Source of the DNA: a virus
Direction: 5' to 3' (one strand)
DNA: 56,451 bases
IMG/VR virus record: IMGVR_UViG_3300026518_000669
Location: 1-56,451 of that record
Below the pieces are notes generated by a model, which ran no database searches, was not told the origin of the DNA, and saw only the letters and a program-made list of their open reading frames with translations. A program made the position numbers and the translations under genes. Positions within the stretch are counted from its first letter, which is position 1, and each line of letters begins with the position of its first letter. Positions 55,387 through 56,451 of the stretch are shown here, in pieces.

Positions 55387-55630
55387 GGGTGGCTCCTGTT
55401 CGTTTTGAACCAGGATAGCAGGGCAGGGGTGTAGCGGGGAGGTATGGCAGGCAAAGCATTCAAGCATGCAGCCATGCCTGAAAACTCTGTGAGGAGTTTG
55501 TGAGCGCGTCACCTTTGCTGACGTGAGTAACAGCACGTTATGCGCCGTTGATGTAGCAAATTCACGTTGCACCCAGCAGATAACTATATAAATATCAGTT
55601 GCTTATATTCAGGCGGGGTATGGTTTCGGT
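55387..55630. other. AT-rich right end of the prophage
   Basis: No gene is supported here. The last ~60 bases are AT-rich, as expected for an attachment-site arm. A hairpin with a GTGA loop (AAACTCT-GTGA-GGAGTTT, one wobble) lies at 55482-55499. Confidence 0.5.
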
Positions 55631-55691
55631 GTCTTGAAAACCGGCATAGGTTAATAGCCTATCCAGGGTTCGAATCCCTGTCCCTCCGCCA
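55631..55691 (+). pseudogene. attR: attR: 3' remnant of tRNA-Ser(UGA)
   Basis: The stretch has the anticodon loop (CTTGAAA, anticodon TGA), the 3' side of the anticodon stem, the long serine variable arm (ATAGG-TTAA-TAGCCTAT), the T arm (GGTTCGAATCC) and the acceptor 3' side with CCA. The 5' acceptor strand and D arm are missing: upstream bases do not give GGAGGGA or a D loop. This is the copy left when a phage inserts in a tRNA gene; the intact gene should lie just left of the window. Confidence 0.85.
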
Positions 55692-55696
55692 TTATT

Positions 55697-55740
55697 AAAA
55701 AAGCCCGTAGAGTCAACGACTTGCGGGCTTTGATTTTTTT
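55697..55740 (+). terminator. Host terminator of the original tRNA gene
   Basis: AAAGCCCG/CGGGCTTT with a 16-base loop is followed by GATTTTTTT. It lies six bases after the tRNA remnant and also has an A-run for the other strand. Confidence 0.8.
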
Positions 55741-56178
55741 GCATTCTAACCACTTTTTCTAACCATTTTTTTGAGAGCTATTCTCAGGTAGTCATACTGG
55801 ATAGATTTCCAGTTTCATGGTGAAAAGTCGGTTCCCCTCCTGACCTTCTTTCTAGCCTTTCATTCTGCTGGGCACCTAACCGATATGGGCCGCCGCGCTG
55901 TAGCGAGCGCCACCGATCCCGCCGCTAGTCAGCCGACACGCCCCGCCGAACTCCCGCTGGGGCCGGGTGACAAGTAGCGCTGAAATTGATGTGAGCGAGC
56001 CGCACCGGGTGCGGTTGATTGTTGTTTAGTCGAAGTCTCAAGCATTCGATGCTGTGGAGGTGGTGGTCATAGCCAGCCGTAAAAGGTGACGAACCGCACC
56101 TTTTACGCTGAAACTATGGGCAACGCATTGATTTAGCGTGATTCCTTCAGAGAGTCGGAATTATAGCCACACGCCACC
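55741..56178. other. Host intergenic stretch
   Basis: No gene longer than chance is seen. Two hairpins stand out: CCGCAC-CGG-GTGCGG near 56000, and a perfect 11-bp stem CGTAAAAGGTG/CACCTTTTACG with an eight-base loop at 56078-56107, downstream of the BrnA gene. Neither has a T-run, so their role is unknown. Confidence 0.5.
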
Positions 56179-56451
56179 TTAGCGGCTGTGGCTGTGCTCT
56201 TGAATGTACGTCTTTAGCGCCTGATCTATGCGCCGTTGCCAGCCTTCACCTTGCGCCTTGAAGTGCTCGATCACTTCCGGCGATAAGCGGATGGAAGTCT
56301 TTACCTTGGTGGGTGCCTGCTGGCGGCCACGCTGACCAATGGCGCGTTGTAGGTTAGCGGGCAACACCTCAGACATAGGGCGCATCTGCTTAACGTCCTG
56401 GTCTGTGAGTTCTCTTACTTCACCGTCTTTATTCGTGAGCCGCGTTTTCAT
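56179..56451 (-). CDS. brnA: BrnA-type antitoxin
   Basis: The 90-residue protein has the BrnA pattern: RPMSEVLPANL in the middle and a C-terminal ribbon-helix-helix (KVKTSIRLSPEVIEHFKAQG, then WQRRIDQALKTYI). BrnA binds the ribonuclease toxin BrnT and represses their operon. The start codon is the last triplet of the window. brnT normally precedes brnA, so it would lie just outside on the right. It is host DNA, beyond attR, unless a second element is present. Confidence 0.88.
   Translation of the reverse strand: MKTRLTNKDGEVRELTDQDVKQMRPMSEVLPANLQRAIGQRGRQQAPTKVKTSIRLSPEVIEHFKAQGEGWQRRIDQALKTYIQEHSHSR

Noticed and set aside
55613-55690. A complete tRNA gene using GGCGGGG as 5' acceptor strand
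   Set aside because: Those bases pair only loosely with the 3' end, and there is no D arm. The match to tRNA-Ser begins at the anticodon loop, so it is a remnant.
1-56451. CRISPR array
   Set aside because: No run of regularly spaced direct repeats with unique spacers was seen; short repeats found are iterons, operators or hairpins.
1-56451. Insertion sequence or transposase
   Set aside because: No transposase-like protein or terminal inverted repeats were recognised; the RNase H-like and nuclease motifs present belong to terminase, RusA-like and HNH proteins.

Overview
This window is almost entirely one integrated temperate phage of podovirus-like layout. It starts exactly at the stop codon of a leftward tyrosine integrase (1) and ends at an attachment-site remnant, the 3' part of a tRNA-Ser(UGA) gene (55631-55691). 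The last ~750 bases are host DNA: a terminator, a gene-poor stretch and a BrnA-type antitoxin gene cut off from its partner at the window edge. GC-rich codon use, the tRNA-Ser sequence and the gene types suggest a gammaproteobacterium, perhaps a Halomonas relative. That placement is inference only.

Layout. 1-11013 (minus strand): leftward early operon with integrase, an excisionase-like protein, small zinc-ribbon and helix-turn-helix proteins, an adenine methyltransferase, DUF2303, a YqaJ-type exonuclease plus RecT/Bet recombination pair, and an HNH endonuclease. It is read from a clear promoter at 11209-11237 through a boxA-like antitermination site and past seven intrinsic terminators. 11014-12664: lambda-like immunity region with S24 repressor, Cro-like gene, repeated ATAGG-N4-CCTAT operators, and PR and PRM sharing one -35 hexamer. 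12720-18906: rightward early genes, including a lambda O-like initiator with a candidate origin inside its gene, DnaB helicase, NinB, YbcO-like nuclease, RusA-like resolvase and a possible late regulator. 19005-21644: small late-leader genes, lysis genes and a structured noncoding stretch. 21645-43954: terminase, portal, scaffold, coat, connector, tail and ejection genes. 43972-51708: a 2578-residue polyvalent ejection protein. 51693-53477 (minus): accessory genes, including a DUF4065 (Panacea-type) antitoxin with a MazF/PemK-like partner. 53609-55175: a P22 immI-like cassette (Mnt-like, Arc-like, antirepressor).

The most striking system is a complete diversity-generating retroelement (DGR) at 32483-36125: a tail protein ending in a lectin/FGE-like fold with a variable repeat, an Avd protein, a template repeat and a reverse transcriptase with YMDD and GALSSQ motifs. 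The two 111-base repeats differ at 11 positions, and all 11 are adenines in the template. The element would diversify the tip of a tail protein and so probably host binding.

A second unusual feature is a family of short hairpins with GNRA loops (mostly GTGA) in gaps before late genes. Their stems change sequence but keep pairing, and the loop or 3' arm often supplies the ribosome binding site.
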